A stretch of 64,000 bases of DNA from Azospirillum brasilense (GCF_007827815.1 NZ_VITH01000012.1:62001-126000); one strand, 5' to 3'; positions 1 through 8,741 are shown, counted from the first letter of the stretch. Numbers and translations: made by a program. Notes: generated from the letters alone by a model not told the origin.

Positions 1-485
1 CTGCGCAGACGCTCGGCGTTCTCGGCGTTCAACTGGGCCTGGCGGGCGTGGTTGTTCGCGTCGATCTCGGCGGCCACCTGGGCGATCAGGGCCTGGGCTT
101 CGGAACGGGCCCCGGCGAGGGACTGATCGACCTGGGCCATGGCGGCCTCGGCCTCTTCCTTGAGCGAAGCGGCCTTGCTCAGGTCGCGCGAAATGCGCTC
201 CTGGCGCTCCTCCAGAACCTCGGCCACGCGCGGCAGCGCTTTCTTGGACAGGAGGTAGTAGAGGGTGATGAAGGTCAGCGCCAGCCAGAAGATCTGGGTG
301 GGGAAGGTGGCGGGATTGAGCTGCGGCAGGCCGCCGGCGGCGTGCTCGCCGCCATGGGCGGCTTCCGGCGCGTGCTCCGCCGCCGCCGCCAGGACGTTAC
401 CGGCAAGCACGGTCAGAGTGGCGAGCGAGGCGCCCGCAGCACCCGACCAGCGGACCAGCCGTCGCTTGGCCAACAGGTTCGGCAT
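1..485 (-). CDS. atpF': F0F1 ATP synthase subunit b' (partial, C-terminus off the window)
   Basis: This is the second b-type stator subunit of the F0F1 ATP synthase, which links the membrane a/c part to the F1 head. The reading frame opens with an ATG at 485 and runs off the left edge after about 161 codons. It shows a hydrophobic N-terminal stretch (about residues 13-34), an Ala/His-rich linker, one membrane segment (about residues 62-80, with TQIFWLALTFITLYYLL) and then a charged Ala/Glu/Arg helix typical of the b/b' coiled coil. It lies downstream of atpE in the order atpI-atpB-atpE-b', which is the usual alphaproteobacterial F0 operon. The assignment as b' rather than b rests on this position and on the long pre-membrane N-terminus. 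The end of the gene and the following b gene are outside the window. Confidence 0.88.
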   Translation of the reverse strand, partial: MPNLLAKRRLVRWSGAAGASLATLTVLAGNVLAAAAEHAPEAAHGGEHAAGGLPQLNPATFPTQIFWLALTFITLYYLLSKKALPRVAEVLEERQERISRDLSKAASLKEEAEAAMAQVDQSLAGARSEAQALIAQVAAEIDANNHARQAQLNAENAERLR

Positions 486-572
486 GGATCGGTCCCCCTA
501 GGCAAGAATGCGGCGCCGAAACTTCGAGAGCCCGGCGCCGCGTCAGAGCGAAATTAAAAGTTCGCTCCGGCC

Positions 573-797
573 TTAGGCGAACAGGATCAGGAAGGCGATC
601 AGCAGGGCGAACAGCGCGACGGCTTCCGTCAGCGCGAAGCCCAGAATGCCGATCGGGAAGACCTTCGGCTGGACGGCCGGGTTGCGGGCGATCGAACCGA
701 TCAGGGTCGAGAAGATGTTGCCGATACCCAGGCCGACGCCGGCGAGGGCGATAACGGCCAGACCGGCACCGACGTACTTGGCGGCTTCAGCTTCCAT
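573..797 (-). CDS. atpE: F0F1 ATP synthase subunit c
   Basis: This is the proteolipid of the c-ring, the rotor that carries protons through F0. The 74-residue product is a hairpin of two membrane helices. Helix 1 is Gly/Ala-rich (AGVGLGIGNIFSTLIG), the polar loop is RNPAVQP, and helix 2 carries the proton-binding Glu in ALTEAVALFALLIAFLI. Two ATG codons are possible, at 806 and 797. AGAGGA sits directly against the first but nine bases before the second, so 797 (start MEAEAAKY) is chosen. The gene lies between atpB and the b' gene. Confidence 0.95.
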   Translation of the reverse strand: MEAEAAKYVGAGLAVIALAGVGLGIGNIFSTLIGSIARNPAVQPKVFPIGILGFALTEAVALFALLIAFLILFA

Positions 798-870
798 GGT
801 ACTCATTCCTCTAGGTAAGGGTGAACTGTGGTGGAAAAGGTAACGAGGTGATCCGGGTTGGCGCTGGTGC

Positions 871-1626
871 TCAGTGCAGTTCCAGCGCGTCGCGGATGTA
901 GAGGCAGGTCAGGATCGAGAAGACGTAGGCTTGCAGGAACGCGACCAGGAACTCGAAGCCGGTCAGCGCGATGTTGATGGCCAGCGGGACGAGGCCGGCG
1001 AGGAAGCCGACGGCGCCCAGGCCGCTGATCATCATAACCGTGAAACCCGCGAACACCTTCAGCATGGTGTGACCGGCCATCATGTTGGCGAACAGTCGGA
1101 TCGACAGGCTGACGGGGCGCATCAGGTAGGAGATCACCTCGATCGGGATCAGGATCGGGGCGAGCGCCAGCGGCGCGCCGTGCGGCATGAAGAAGCTGAA
1201 GAAATGCAGGCCGTGCTTCATCAGGGCCAGGACGGTCACGAACACGAACACCGTCGCCGCCAGCGTGAAGGTCACGATGATGTGGCTGGTGAAGGTGAAG
1301 GTGAACGGGATCATGCCGACGAGGTTGCCGAACAGCACGAACATGAAGATCGCGAAGACGAACGGGAAGTAGGGGCGGGCGTCATGCCCGGCGTTGTCCC
1401 GAACCATGTTCGCGACGAATTCGTAGAAGATCTCGGCCAGCGACTGCAGGCGGCCCGGAACCAGGGCGCGGCCAGACATGCCGAAGACGAGCAGCGCGTA
1501 GATCAGCGCGACCGCCACGACCATGAAGAAAGCCGAGTTCGTGAAGGACACGTCATACCCGGCGATCACGATCTGGAGGATCGGGTTGATCTGGAACTGG
1601 TGCAGCGGATCCAAGGTCGTCCTCAC
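871..1626 (-). CDS. atpB: F0F1 ATP synthase subunit a
   Basis: This is the membrane subunit a that forms the proton half-channels against the c-ring. The product has 251 residues, normal for alphaproteobacteria, with five to six hydrophobic helices. The diagnostic segment is SLSIRLFANMMAGH (about residues 174-187), which contains the essential stator Arg, followed by a last helix with FEFLVAFLQAYVFSILTCLYI. Translation starts at GTG 1626, right after the atpI stop codon at 1627-1629, so the two genes are translationally adjacent. atpE follows 73 bases downstream. Confidence 0.96.
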   Translation of the reverse strand: MRTTLDPLHQFQINPILQIVIAGYDVSFTNSAFFMVVAVALIYALLVFGMSGRALVPGRLQSLAEIFYEFVANMVRDNAGHDARPYFPFVFAIFMFVLFGNLVGMIPFTFTFTSHIIVTFTLAATVFVFVTVLALMKHGLHFFSFFMPHGAPLALAPILIPIEVISYLMRPVSLSIRLFANMMAGHTMLKVFAGFTVMMISGLGAVGFLAGLVPLAINIALTGFEFLVAFLQAYVFSILTCLYIRDALELH

Positions 1627-1989
1627 TCAGTGTGCGTCGCCGTTGGGGCGCTCGTTGTCATCCTCACGGGCCCGGCGGTAGCCGGGGGCTAATCCGAGCC
1701 CGGTGATGGCCCGGTAGACATTCAGAATTCCGGCCGCCGCGCCGAGGAAGAACATGACGATCAATCCCCAGGGCGCCGTTCCGAGCCAGCGGTCGAGCAG
1801 AAGCCCGCCACCGACGCCAACGATCATGGCTGCGACCAGCTCGGTTCCGATTCGAAAGGCGATGCCGAGAGGACTCTGCGGCAGCCGGTGATATTTCCCC
1901 GGACCGCTCTGCGATTCCTTCCCTTCACGCGCCTTCTTCAGTCGGGCGTCAAGCTCTGCCAGAGACGGCGGGGGCTTTTCGTCGCTCAT
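1627..1989 (-). CDS. atpI: ATP synthase accessory protein I (AtpI/F0F1 subunit I)
   Basis: This is a small membrane protein of the AtpI family, thought to help c-ring or F0 assembly. The 120-residue product has a charged N-terminus (LAELDARLKKAREGKES) and two membrane helices (about residues 50-70 and 75-98), with the family feature GVGGGLLLDRWLGTAPWG between them. The ATG at 1989 (MSDEKPPPS) is preferred over an in-frame start at 2022, because family members begin close to the Lys/Glu-rich helix. It is the first gene of the F0 operon, so the promoter should lie in 1990-2165, where no clear consensus was found. Confidence 0.88.
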   Translation of the reverse strand: MSDEKPPPSLAELDARLKKAREGKESQSGPGKYHRLPQSPLGIAFRIGTELVAAMIVGVGGGLLLDRWLGTAPWGLIVMFFLGAAAGILNVYRAITGLGLAPGYRRAREDDNERPNGDAH

Positions 1990-2165
1990 GTCGCTTCGTT
2001 GTCCCCGTTGTCTCGCAGCCACGCGAAAGCGGCGAGACCATACGGACAGGGCACAACCCTGTCAAGTCGCAAAACCCTTAATACAAGTGCTTGAAAACCC
2101 AACAAAACCGCGCCGAAACCTTGGTATTACCGGGTCAAAGGGCGCGGCTCCGCTCATGTTTTCCG

Positions 2166-2768
2166 TCAGCCGGCAATGCGGGTGCCCAGATCCTGGGCCA
2201 CGCGGTCGGCGGTGGTGCCGGCCGGATACACCCCGAGGAAGCGCCCGTCGGGGCCCATCAGGTAAAGAAAACTGGAGTGATCCATCAAGTAATCCTCCGG
2301 CTTTCCGCCTTCCTGAGGCGCCTTGGCGTAATAGACCCGGTAGGCCTTGGCCGCCGCCTTCACCTGCTCCGGCGTGCCGGTCAGCCCGACCAGATTGGGG
2401 TGGAACAGGCCGACATAGTCCTTCAGATGCGCCACCGTGTCGCGCTCCGGGTCGACCGAGATGAACATCGGCTGCACCTTGTCCGCCTGCACGCCCAGCA
2501 GGTCCATGGCGCGGGCCATCGTGCCCAGCTCCGTCGGGCAGACGTCGGGGCAGTAGGTGTAGCCGAAATAGATCAGCAGATATTTGCCGCGATAGTCGGC
2601 GTCGGTGACCGTCTTGCCGTCCTGGTCGGTCAGGGTGAAGGGGCCGCCGATGGGCACGCTGCTCTGCACCGTGCTGGAGGCGTTGTCGACCTGCCACCAG
2701 GCGATGCCGGCGGCGATCACGAGCCCCACGACGGAGGCGGCGGCGATGCGGATGAGTCGGGCTTTCAT
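2166..2768 (-). CDS. SCO1/SenC family copper chaperone
   Basis: This thioredoxin-fold protein delivers copper to the CuA site of cytochrome c oxidase, acting on the periplasmic side of the membrane. The 200-residue product has an N-terminal membrane anchor (about residues 8-26) followed by the Sco domain. The copper-binding pair is in YTYCPDVCPTELG (CxxxC, about residues 73-77), and the conserved distal His is in MDHSSFLYLMGPDG (about residue 164). SVDPERDT is a further family motif. No oxidase genes are in view, so the partner enzyme is inferred. It is not clearly in an operon with atpI, which starts 177 bases downstream. Confidence 0.93.
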   Translation of the reverse strand: MKARLIRIAAASVVGLVIAAGIAWWQVDNASSTVQSSVPIGGPFTLTDQDGKTVTDADYRGKYLLIYFGYTYCPDVCPTELGTMARAMDLLGVQADKVQPMFISVDPERDTVAHLKDYVGLFHPNLVGLTGTPEQVKAAAKAYRVYYAKAPQEGGKPEDYLMDHSSFLYLMGPDGRFLGVYPAGTTADRVAQDLGTRIAG

Positions 2769-2840
2769 GACCGACTGGAATGGGGCGGCGCACGGTTCAG
2801 GTCAAGAGGACAATCTGCCCAAGGAGCGAGCGCCGCGCGC

Positions 2841-3086
2841 TCACCAGAGGCGCCGCGCGGCCCAGCGCAGCGCCAGCGCCGCGGGGGCCGCCGCCAGCGC
2901 GATCGGCGCTAGGGTGGTCACGGTCAAGGTGCCGGTGGCGGCATAGACCGCGGCGGCAGCGATGCCGCCCGGCAGCAAAGCGAGGAGCAGCCAGGCCAGG
3001 CGGGGTTTCCAGACGGCGAAGTCGACCGTGCCCTTGGCCATCAGCCAGGCGACTCCCTCGAGAAGAGCATCGATGATCATGTCCAT
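2841..3086 (-). CDS. Small hypothetical membrane protein
   Basis: An 81-residue product with two predicted membrane helices (about residues 30-50 and 53-72, very rich in Ala and Leu) and an Arg-rich end (LRWAARRLW). I do not recognise a family. It sits between the hemerythrin chemoreceptor gene (ends at 3114) and the Sco gene, all on the minus strand, so it could be transcribed with either. The start is uncertain between ATG 3086 and ATG 3080, and neither has a strong ribosome binding site. It could be spurious, but the hydrophobic pattern is protein-like. Confidence 0.5.
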   Translation of the reverse strand: MDMIIDALLEGVAWLMAKGTVDFAVWKPRLAWLLLALLPGGIAAAAVYAATGTLTVTTLAPIALAAAPAALALRWAARRLW

Positions 3087-3113
3087 CGGGACTGCGGCCT
3101 CGTGTCCGGTTGC

Positions 3114-5258
3114 TCACGCCGCCTTGCGCGCCGGTTCGCCCGGGTGGGCCAGATGATGTCCGATCCGCTTGTCGAAGCGCTGGATGTGGCCGGTCAGCCA
3201 GTCGCGGAAGAGGGCCAGCAGGTCGTCGCCGACCCGCGGCTCCCCGGCCTCGAAGCGCTGCTTCAGCTCGGCCACGCGCTTGCGCAGGGCGTCGTGCTGC
3301 GCCTTGTGCTGAACGAAGTCGGGATAGCCCGACCGCTGCATCACCCGCTCCTCCTCCTCGAAATGCAGGACGGTGTAGGCGACGAGCTGGTCGATGGCCG
3401 AGCCGATGGCCTGCGGCACTTCGCCACCCCGGATGCGCCGGGCCGCCCGGTTGATCAGCGCCACCAGGATCATGTGGTCGTTGTCGATGTCCTCCTGCCC
3501 GACGGCCAGCGTGTCGTTCCAGGGCATGAAGACCTCCTCGCCGGCGGGGGCGAAGAGGGTGGCCAACTCCGCGCTGTTGATCGCCTCCACATTGACCAGG
3601 AAGGCGTCCACCAGGGCGCGCAGGGCACCGGCCTGCTGCGCCAGGCTCTCGGCGGCGTCGAGCAGGCCGTTGGCCGCTTTCTCCGTTTCCAGCGCGGAGA
3701 CCGAGACCTCGTCGATGCTGGTGGAGACCTGCCGCGTGCCCTGCGCCGCCTCTCCCGCGCTGCGGGCGATCTCGCCGGTCGCCGCGCCCTGCTGCTGGAC
3801 CGCGGCGGCGATGGAGGTGCCGATCTCGTCGCTGCGGGCGATGATCCCGGCGATCTCGCGGATGGCGGTGACGGCGCCCTGCGAGGCGTGCTGGACCTCG
3901 CTGATCTGGGCGGCGATCTCCTCGGTCGCCTTGGCGGTCTGGCCGGCGAGGTTCTTCACCTCGCCCGCCACCACGGCGAAGCCCTTGCCCATCTCGCCGG
4001 CCCGCGCGGCTTCGATGGTGGCGTTCAGCGCCAGCAGGTTGGTCTGGCTGGCGATGCTGGTGATGAGGTCGGCGACCTCGTTGATCTTCTGCGCGGCGTG
4101 GCCCAGCCCGTCGATGCGCTCGCTCGCCTGGCGGGAGGCGGTCACCGCCTGCATGGAGATGTGCGATGAGGTGGCGACCTGGGTGCCGATCTCGGCGATG
4201 GCGCTGCTCAGCTCCTCGGCGGCGGCGGCGACGGTCTGCACGTTCACCGAGGCCTGCTGCGACGCCCCGGCGACCGACGCCGCCTCGCGCATGTTGCGGT
4301 CGGCGGTGTCGGACAGCGAGCGCGCCGTGTTCTCCAGCGCCTGCACCGCCAGTCCGACCGCCCCGACCATGGCGGAAACCGTGGCGTCGAACCGCTCGGT
4401 CAGCCGCTCCAGGGCGCGGGCGCGCTGCCCGGTCACCCGGTGCTCCACCTGCTGACGCTCCCAATGGCGCCGCAGGTCGATCTGGTTGTTGCGGAAGACC
4501 TCCAGGGTGCGGGCCATCACGCCGATCTCGTCGCCGCGCCGCGTGCCGGACACCGTCACCGCGGTGTCGCCGCCGGCCAGCGTCTGCATCACCCCGGTCA
4601 TCGCGTGCAGCGGGCGGACGATGGCCCGGCTGACCAGCAGGGCGATGCCCGTCGCCGCCAGGGCGATCAGCAGCCCCAGCCCGCCGAGGAACAGGGCGGC
4701 CTCGCGGAAGGCGGCGGCCACGTCGTCCACATAGATGCCGGACCCGATCAGCCAGCCCCAGGGTTCGAACCCGCGCACGTAGGAGATCTTCGGCACCGGC
4801 TCCGCCTGACCGGGTTTCGGCCACAGATAGTCGACGAAGCCGCCCTCCGCCGCGACACCGACGCGGGTCATCTCGACGAACAGCAGCTTGCCGTTCGGGT
4901 CGGCGGTGCGCGACTGGTCCTGCCCGTCCATCTCCGGGCGGATCGGGTGCATGATCATGCGCTGCGCACGGTCGACGACGAAGAAATACTCCGAGCCGGC
5001 GTAGCGCAGCCGGCGCAGCGCGTCCTTGGCCGCCGCCTGGGCGGCGTCGCGGGTCAGCGCGCCCTTGCGCTCCATCGCCTCGTAATGGGCGACGAGGCTG
5101 TGGGCGACCTCCACCACGCTGCGCGTCTTGTCCTGGCGGTCCTTCATCATCTCGGCCCGCAGGCCGAACAGGCTGACGGCGGCGATCAGGGCGAGCCCGA
5201 CGGCCGCGACGCCCAGGATGACGGAGATCTTACCCTTGATGCTGATGCGCTCGAACAC
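3114..5258 (-). CDS. Methyl-accepting chemotaxis protein with C-terminal bacteriohemerythrin domain
   Basis: A chemoreceptor of about 714 residues. In order it has an N-terminal membrane helix (about residues 9-28), a periplasmic single Cache domain with the motif DPNGKLLFVEMT, a second membrane helix (about 190-212), a HAMP domain, and a cytoplasmic signalling domain with the conserved tip IASQTNLLALNATIEAARAGE. The C-terminus is a hemerythrin-type four-helix bundle with iron ligands visible in DNDHMILVALIN, HFEEEE, HKAQH and GHIQRFDK. Hemerythrin domains bind O2 (or sense redox) at a di-iron site, so this receptor may read both a periplasmic ligand and cytoplasmic oxygen. The start is set at GTG 5258, because GGAGGA lies seven bases upstream and the preceding 53 in-frame codons encode a basic, non-conserved stretch. 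Confidence 0.9.
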   Translation of the reverse strand: MFERISIKGKISVILGVAAVGLALIAAVSLFGLRAEMMKDRQDKTRSVVEVAHSLVAHYEAMERKGALTRDAAQAAAKDALRRLRYAGSEYFFVVDRAQRMIMHPIRPEMDGQDQSRTADPNGKLLFVEMTRVGVAAEGGFVDYLWPKPGQAEPVPKISYVRGFEPWGWLIGSGIYVDDVAAAFREAALFLGGLGLLIALAATGIALLVSRAIVRPLHAMTGVMQTLAGGDTAVTVSGTRRGDEIGVMARTLEVFRNNQIDLRRHWERQQVEHRVTGQRARALERLTERFDATVSAMVGAVGLAVQALENTARSLSDTADRNMREAASVAGASQQASVNVQTVAAAAEELSSAIAEIGTQVATSSHISMQAVTASRQASERIDGLGHAAQKINEVADLITSIASQTNLLALNATIEAARAGEMGKGFAVVAGEVKNLAGQTAKATEEIAAQISEVQHASQGAVTAIREIAGIIARSDEIGTSIAAAVQQQGAATGEIARSAGEAAQGTRQVSTSIDEVSVSALETEKAANGLLDAAESLAQQAGALRALVDAFLVNVEAINSAELATLFAPAGEEVFMPWNDTLAVGQEDIDNDHMILVALINRAARRIRGGEVPQAIGSAIDQLVAYTVLHFEEEERVMQRSGYPDFVQHKAQHDALRKRVAELKQRFEAGEPRVGDDLLALFRDWLTGHIQRFDKRIGHHLAHPGEPARKAA

Positions 5259-5454
5259 CTGACGATCCTCCGGAATTTTCTTGTTTCGGCGCGCGCGCCG
5301 GGTCCGGACGGGGCGGAAACCGTCCGGTAATTCTGCTAAATTTTTTGTTACTTTTGCTCCGGGGTCCTGATCGTCGTCAAGACGCATCAACCCAGGGTGA
5401 GAAAAGGTCGCGGCCATCCCGTCAAACGTTCGAAAAGACAGGCATTCTGCGCCG

Positions 5455-5486
5455 CAAAAATGGAAAGGGAGGCCCGCAGGCCTCCC
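5455..5486 (-). terminator. Rho-independent terminator after phoH
   Basis: Read on the minus strand, GGGAGGCC and GGCCTCCC pair around a 4-base loop (5467-5486) and are followed by TTTCCATTTTT. It lies about 60 bases past the phoH stop codon. Confidence 0.75.
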
Positions 5487-5544
5487 TCAGTTGTGCGCGG
5501 CACACCGATGGCGATGCATCGGGGGCCTTCGTTTGCCGGCGTCT

Positions 5545-6282
5545 TCAGAGCACGGTCAGCATGCTGGCGACCAGGGGATGGCGGACGATGTCGGTGTCGC
5601 TCAGCCGGACGACGGCGATGCCCTCCACCGCCTCCAGCCGGCGCGCGATGTCGGCCAGACCCGACAGGTTGTCCAGAAGGTCCGTCTGGTCGGGGTCGCC
5701 GGTCAGGACCATGGTGGAGTGCCAGCCCAGCCGGGTCAGCAGCATCTTGATCTGGGCGTAGGTGCAATTCTGCGCCTCGTCGATCACCACGAAGGCGTTG
5801 TTCAGGGTGCGTCCGCGCATGAAGCCGACCGGCGCGATCTCGATGGTGCCGTCGGCCATCAGCGCGCGCAGGCGCTTGGCGCCCAGCCGCTCGCTCAGCG
5901 CGTCGTAGAGCGGGCGCAGGAAGGGAGCCATCTTCTCGTGCATGTCGCCCGGCAGATAGCCGATGCTCTCGCCCGCCTCGATGGCCGGGCGGGAGAGCAC
6001 GATGCGGTCGACCTTGCCCTCCTCCAGCGCCTCCACCGCGGAGGAGATCGCCAGATAGGTCTTGCCGGTGCCGGCGGGGCCGAGCGCCACAACGAGGTTA
6101 TGGTCCTTGATCGCCTCCATCAGCCTCTTCTGGTTGGGGCTCTGGGGCTTGACCTTGCGGAGATAGCTCTGGTCGCGGCGGTCGTCGCCGCCCACGGGGT
6201 CCCAGCCGGCGGCGGGGAACAGTGGGTGGACCGTCGACTCGGACGCTGAAACGGCGCTGCCTTTGGTCTGGCGTTTGGCCAT
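5545..6282 (-). CDS. phoH: PhoH family P-loop ATPase
   Basis: A 245-residue cytoplasmic P-loop protein of the PhoH type, related to the helicase-like half of RNA helicases; its biological role is poorly defined. The Walker A motif GPAGTGKT is at about residues 68-75 and Walker B is VVIDEAQN. Other family motifs are LSRPAIEAGESIGYLPGDMHEKM and VLTGDPDQTDL. This is shorter than the PhoL/YbeZ type (about 330 aa with an N-terminal extension), so it is the compact PhoH form. GGAGAG four bases before the ATG supports the start. A terminator-like hairpin lies in its own leader (see 6331-6352), which suggests attenuation. Confidence 0.92.
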   Translation of the reverse strand: MAKRQTKGSAVSASESTVHPLFPAAGWDPVGGDDRRDQSYLRKVKPQSPNQKRLMEAIKDHNLVVALGPAGTGKTYLAISSAVEALEEGKVDRIVLSRPAIEAGESIGYLPGDMHEKMAPFLRPLYDALSERLGAKRLRALMADGTIEIAPVGFMRGRTLNNAFVVIDEAQNCTYAQIKMLLTRLGWHSTMVLTGDPDQTDLLDNLSGLADIARRLEAVEGIAVVRLSDTDIVRHPLVASMLTVL

Positions 6283-6330
6283 ATCGCTCTCCTAACGTCA
6301 CGTTGGTGGGCGGCGGCTCCGGGCACAAAA

Positions 6331-6352
6331 AAACCTCCCGCGAGCGGGAGGT
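6331..6352 (-). promoter_or_regulatory. Terminator-like hairpin in the phoH leader (candidate attenuator)
   Basis: On the minus strand ACCTCCCGC-TC-GCGGGAGGT forms a strong stem followed at once by seven T residues (6326-6333). It sits about 45 bases before the phoH ATG. The gene upstream (minC) points the other way, so no upstream minus-strand gene needs this terminator. A possible promoter lies further up at about 6513-6545 (CTGACC, 17 bases, TATGTT; weak). A second small palindrome, CTGCTGCACAGCAG, lies at 6361-6374. Either phoH is controlled by attenuation or a separate short RNA ends here. Confidence 0.55.
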
Positions 6353-6374
6353 CGTCGATGCTGCTGTGCAGCAG

Positions 6375-7022
6375 GGTGGCCGGAGTCTGGCTTGCCGGTG
6401 CGAGGCGTGCGTCCCGTCGGCTGCGCCCGTCATGGGGTGCCGGCGACAATCGGACGCTCGGGAACGAAGCAGGATGCAAGCGGACCTCTTCGTCTGAATA
6501 GGAACCTCACATCACAAACATAGGTCGCGCGGCGGCGAAGGTCAGTCGAAATTGCGGGCATCGCAAAAGATTCACACAAGATGTTGTGGATGAGCCTCAG
6601 AGAGCGGCGGGGCGGCGACGGGCTACCGCCAGAGGCCGAGGGAACCCGGAGCGGCCGCGACGAAGGGATGTGCTGGTCGATCGCAAACCATCTCTGCGGG
6701 TGTCGCGGCGAGGGAAAGATGCCGCAGCGCGAAAAGGGCATAGTTCCGCAAAACCCTTTGCCCGGCGAATCGAGTTCCATTACCATACTTTGTGGTGAGA
6801 CCTTTCGCTGACGCAACACATGGACCTCCAGCCCGGACGGGGATGCCCTGTTCCGGCCCGTGGCGCGTGTGTCCGGCGGTTGTCACTCCATCGGCGCCGG
6901 GAAAGGCTTGAACGGATGGGGTCCGCGCCGCTAGAACCCGGGTGGTTGACCCTTCCGCCCTGGTGCCTGGCCGATGGCCCCAGACATGCGGACGACACGG
7001 ATTCGGCAGGAACACAAGCAGG
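6375..7022. other. Long intergenic region between phoH and minC
   Basis: About 650 bases with no convincing gene on either strand. It should contain the divergent promoters of phoH and minC. Several overlapping open frames exist here, but they are Arg/Pro-rich, lack ribosome binding sites and match no family I know. The stretch around 6480-6600 is less GC-rich than its surroundings, as expected for a promoter. Confidence 0.5.
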
Positions 7023-7784
7023 ATGGCAGCGGTGAGCAGCGCCAGGCAGGGTGCCGATCGGGACGGTCCGTTCCAGTTGCGGGGCAATTCCTTCACCATG
7101 ATGGTGCTGAAGGTGAATGATCCGGCGTCGCCGGACTTCTTCACCCAGCTCGCCGTCAAGGTCCGACAGGCGCCCAATTTCTTCCGCAACGCCCCCGTCG
7201 TCCTCGATTTCGAGGAGCTGACGGAGGACACCCCGCGCTTCGACATCGCCGCCCTGGTGACCAACCTGCGCGCGCTGTACCTGCTGCCGGTCGGCTTCCG
7301 GGGCGGCCCGCGCGCGGTCCACGAGGGGGCGCTCGCCGCCGGGCTGACCCCGATGCCCGCCGGGCGCGCCGCCAAGCTGGAGTCCGCCGCGCCCCCCGCC
7401 GCCGACCCGCAGGCCGGCGCCGCCGCGATCCCGGCCCCGCCGCCCGAACCGATCTACCGCCCGGCGCTGCTGGTGACCGAGCCGGTGCGCTCCGGCCAGC
7501 AGATCTATGCCGAGAAGACGGATCTGGTCATCACCGCCCCGGTCTCCCCCGGCGCGGAGGTGGTGGCCGACGGCAACATCCATGTCTACGGCGCGCTGCG
7601 CGGGCGGGCGCTGGCCGGCGTGTCCGGCGACACCAACGCACGCATCTTCTGTCACAGCCTGGAGGCCGAGGTCGTCTCGGTGGCCGGGCTGTACCGCGTC
7701 AGCGAGGATTTTGGGAACGACGTGCTGAAGAAGCCGGTGCAGATCTTCCTGCGCGACGGCTATCTTCACATGGAGCCCCAGTGA
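7023..7784 (+). CDS. minC: Septum site-determining protein MinC
   Basis: MinC inhibits FtsZ polymerisation away from mid-cell and is brought to the membrane by MinD. The 253-residue product has an N-terminal FtsZ-interacting domain (FQLRGNSFTMMVLKVNDP onwards), a Pro/Ala-rich linker (about residues 115-150) and the C-terminal beta-helix domain with VRSGQQIYAEKTDLVI, GAEVVADGNIHVYG-LRGRALAG and ARIFCHSLEAELV-like motifs. The ATG at 7023 is chosen because the conserved region starts about 20 residues later; an in-frame start at 6942 would add residues without family character. It is the first gene of minCDE, with 141 bases before minD. Confidence 0.95.
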   Translation: MAAVSSARQGADRDGPFQLRGNSFTMMVLKVNDPASPDFFTQLAVKVRQAPNFFRNAPVVLDFEELTEDTPRFDIAALVTNLRALYLLPVGFRGGPRAVHEGALAAGLTPMPAGRAAKLESAAPPAADPQAGAAAIPAPPPEPIYRPALLVTEPVRSGQQIYAEKTDLVITAPVSPGAEVVADGNIHVYGALRGRALAGVSGDTNARIFCHSLEAEVVSVAGLYRVSEDFGNDVLKKPVQIFLRDGYLHMEPQ

Positions 7785-7925
7785 TGACGCTTTTGAGCGC
7801 TTTCGGTCGAACGGCCCTCTGTGCGAGGACGGTGTCACGCAAAGCGTGCCCGGCACAGACCCCGATCTGCGTAACCCGGTAACCGGACCTTGGCGGCAAC
7901 ATTTAGGAACGTGGGAGAAGCTCCG

Positions 7926-8741
7926 TTGGGCAAGATCATCGTCATGACTTCCGGCAAGGGCGGCGTCGGCAAGACGACCTCCTCCGCCGCTTTCGCGACC
8001 GGACTCGCCTTGCGCGGCTTCAAGACGGTCGTCATCGATTTCGACGTCGGGCTGCGCAACCTCGACCTCATCATGGGCTGCGAGCGGCGCGTGGTGTTCG
8101 ACTTCATCAACGTCATCAACGGCGAAGCGAAGCTGAGCCAGGCGCTGATCAAGGACAAGCGCATCGACAACCTGTCGATCCTGCCGACCTCGCAGACCCG
8201 CGACAAGGACGCCCTGACCCGCGAAGGCGTGGAAAAGGTCCTGAACGAACTGTCCAAGGACTTCGACTACATCGTCTGCGACAGCCCGGCGGGCATCGAG
8301 CGGGGCGCCTTGATGGCGCTGTACTTCGCCGACCACGCGGTGATCGTGACCAACCCGGAAGTCTCGTCGGTGCGCGACAGCGACCGCATCCTCGGCGTGC
8401 TGGCTTCGCGCTCGCGCCGGGCGGAGCAGGGGCTGGAGCCGGTGACCCAGCAGCTCCTCCTCACCCGCTACGACCCGGAGCGGGTGGAGCGCGGCGAGAT
8501 GCTGAAGGTCGACGACGTTCTGGAGATCCTGGCGATCCAGCTGCTCGGCGTGATCCCGGAGAGCCAGGCCGTGCTGCGCGCCTCCAACGTCGGCATGCCG
8601 GTCATCCTCGACGAGGCGTCCAACGCCGGCCAGGCCTACCTGGACGCGGTTTCCCGCTTCCTGGGCGAGGATGTCGAGCACCGCTTCGTCACGCCGCAGA
8701 AGAAGGGCCTGTTCAGCCGCCTCCTCCGGAGGTCCGCATGA
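7926..8741 (+). CDS. minD: Septum site-determining ATPase MinD
   Basis: MinD is the membrane-binding ParA/MinD-family ATPase that recruits MinC and oscillates with MinE. The product of 271 residues has the deviant Walker A motif SGKGGVGKTT at about residues 8-17, DFDVGLRNLDLIMG (switch I/A'), CDSPAGIERG (Walker B) and a C-terminal amphipathic helix ending GLFSRLLRRS for membrane binding. The start is placed at TTG 7926, because the family begins with a residue before GKIIV and GGGAG lies eight bases upstream; an in-frame ATG-like start at 7890 would add 12 unusual residues. The stop codon overlaps the minE start by four bases. Confidence 0.96.
   Translation: MGKIIVMTSGKGGVGKTTSSAAFATGLALRGFKTVVIDFDVGLRNLDLIMGCERRVVFDFINVINGEAKLSQALIKDKRIDNLSILPTSQTRDKDALTREGVEKVLNELSKDFDYIVCDSPAGIERGALMALYFADHAVIVTNPEVSSVRDSDRILGVLASRSRRAEQGLEPVTQQLLLTRYDPERVERGEMLKVDDVLEILAIQLLGVIPESQAVLRASNVGMPVILDEASNAGQAYLDAVSRFLGEDVEHRFVTPQKKGLFSRLLRRSA

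Noticed and set aside
6578..6592. TGTTGTGGATGA resembling a DnaA box
   Set aside because: A single imperfect copy without a cluster of boxes or an AT-rich unwinding region; no sign of a replication origin.
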